Source: Owenia fusiformis (taxonomy: Eukaryota > Annelida > Polychaeta > Sabellida > Oweniidae). Taken from it: a stretch of DNA of 64,000 bases. Position 1 is the first letter of the stretch. Each line of letters starts with the position of its first letter. Made by a program: the position numbers and the translations under genes. The stretch lies in assembly GCA_903813345.2 (NCBI GenBank), contig CAIIXF020000010.1:10282349-10346348 (forward strand), given 5' to 3'. This document shows positions 63,568-64,000 of this stretch, piece by piece. The notes beneath the pieces are model-generated. The model had not been told where the DNA came from. It was given only the letters and a program-made list of their open reading frames with translations, and ran no database searches.

Positions 63568-64000
63568 ACAAGGGTGGTCAAAAAGAAATGTAAACCCTGT
63601 CGCCATTTTCCTCATATCTTTGTCATTTTAGGAAATAACTCCCTGATATTTAGCACATTTGTACATCATTCAATTTCCTACCTGCCTATCATATTTCATG
63701 GCCATCAAATTGATAGTCACAATGTTACACCACTTTAAACAACATGCTCCAGTGTCCAATATTCGGCAAACCTGCACCCATCATCCAAAATGTCCCTACC
63801 TAACTTTAACCTGTGGTGATACACCCAAAAAGAGTGTACGAGAATAACCCCAGGACAACTGCAGACCTCAAAAAGGAGATCATCCATGCCATTCAGGCCA
63901 TACCTGCTGAAAAATGTAGTCAGATCATTGGCAACCTGTTCAGATTTGCCAATAGTGCGATGGTGGCCACACTGGGGCATCTTCTTCAAAGTGCTGTACC
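63568..64000 (+). mobile_element. Mariner-type element entering the window edge, internally deleted
   Basis: GGGTGGTCAAAAAGAAATGTA at 63573 resembles a mariner terminus. After about 250 non-coding bp, a frame at 63834 encodes the last part of a transposase. The distance is too short for a whole transposase, so the copy is internally deleted. The right end lies outside the window. Confidence 0.5.
63834..64000 (+). pseudogene. Tc1/mariner-type transposase, C-terminal fragment
   Basis: The frame reads VYENNPRTTADLKKEII, HAIQAIPAEKCSQIIGNLF and onward to the window edge. The pattern PRTxxxLKxxIxxxIxxIpxExCxxvixNfxxR is typical of the C-terminal end of Tc1/mariner transposases, downstream of the DDE triad. 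Upstream frames are closed by stops, so the catalytic part is missing. Confidence 0.65.

Overview
This is a window of an AT-rich animal nuclear genome, not a microbial one. Genes are split by GT-AG introns, their products are animal families (TBCA, ULK3, a ZNF474/ZC2HC1-like C2HC protein, a NAT8-like acetyltransferase, an opsin), and much of the non-coding DNA is transposon. tRNA-derived SINEs, Tx1-like LINEs, mariner-type remnants and many small inverted-repeat elements suggest a marine invertebrate bilaterian (lophotrochozoan, hemichordate/echinoderm or cephalochordate). The sequence alone does not settle the phylum.

Layout. 0-3.8 kb: a dead LINE 3' end and a foldback element. 3.8-8.9 kb: a head-to-head pair, NAT8-like (minus) and tubulin cofactor A (plus, 4 exons), sharing a 150-bp promoter. 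9-12.9 kb: repeats and gene-poor DNA. 12.95-29.1 kb: a minus-strand gene for an eight-finger C2HC protein (4 exons, 548 aa). Its last intron holds a 12.2-kb stack of Helitron-like non-coding elements lying inside a foldback element. 29.9-38.7 kb: five plus-strand exons of a ULK3-like kinase, head-to-head with the zinc-finger gene. The frame is open as far as kinase subdomain IX, and the rest of the protein was not found in the window. 41.2-62.8 kb: a minus-strand opsin (3 exons, 449 aa) with r-opsin-like features. Its 19.6-kb first intron holds a 3.6-kb TTAA-flanked element with a small ORF, a mariner deletion derivative, a Crypton-like fragment, several MITEs and a nearly intact Tx1-like LINE inserted in an older LINE. 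63.5-64 kb: the 3' end of a mariner-type transposase running off the edge.

All exon joins of TBCA, the C2HC gene and the opsin were checked for GT-AG ends and phase and give uninterrupted proteins. The strongest unusual signal is the 13.66-25.87 kb array. Eight copies of a palindromic 5' terminus are stacked at its left, and seven bodies, each ending in a hairpin plus CTAG, follow one another without their own 5' termini. Repeated self-insertion near the 5' end ('Russian doll') explains this better than ordinary tandem duplication.
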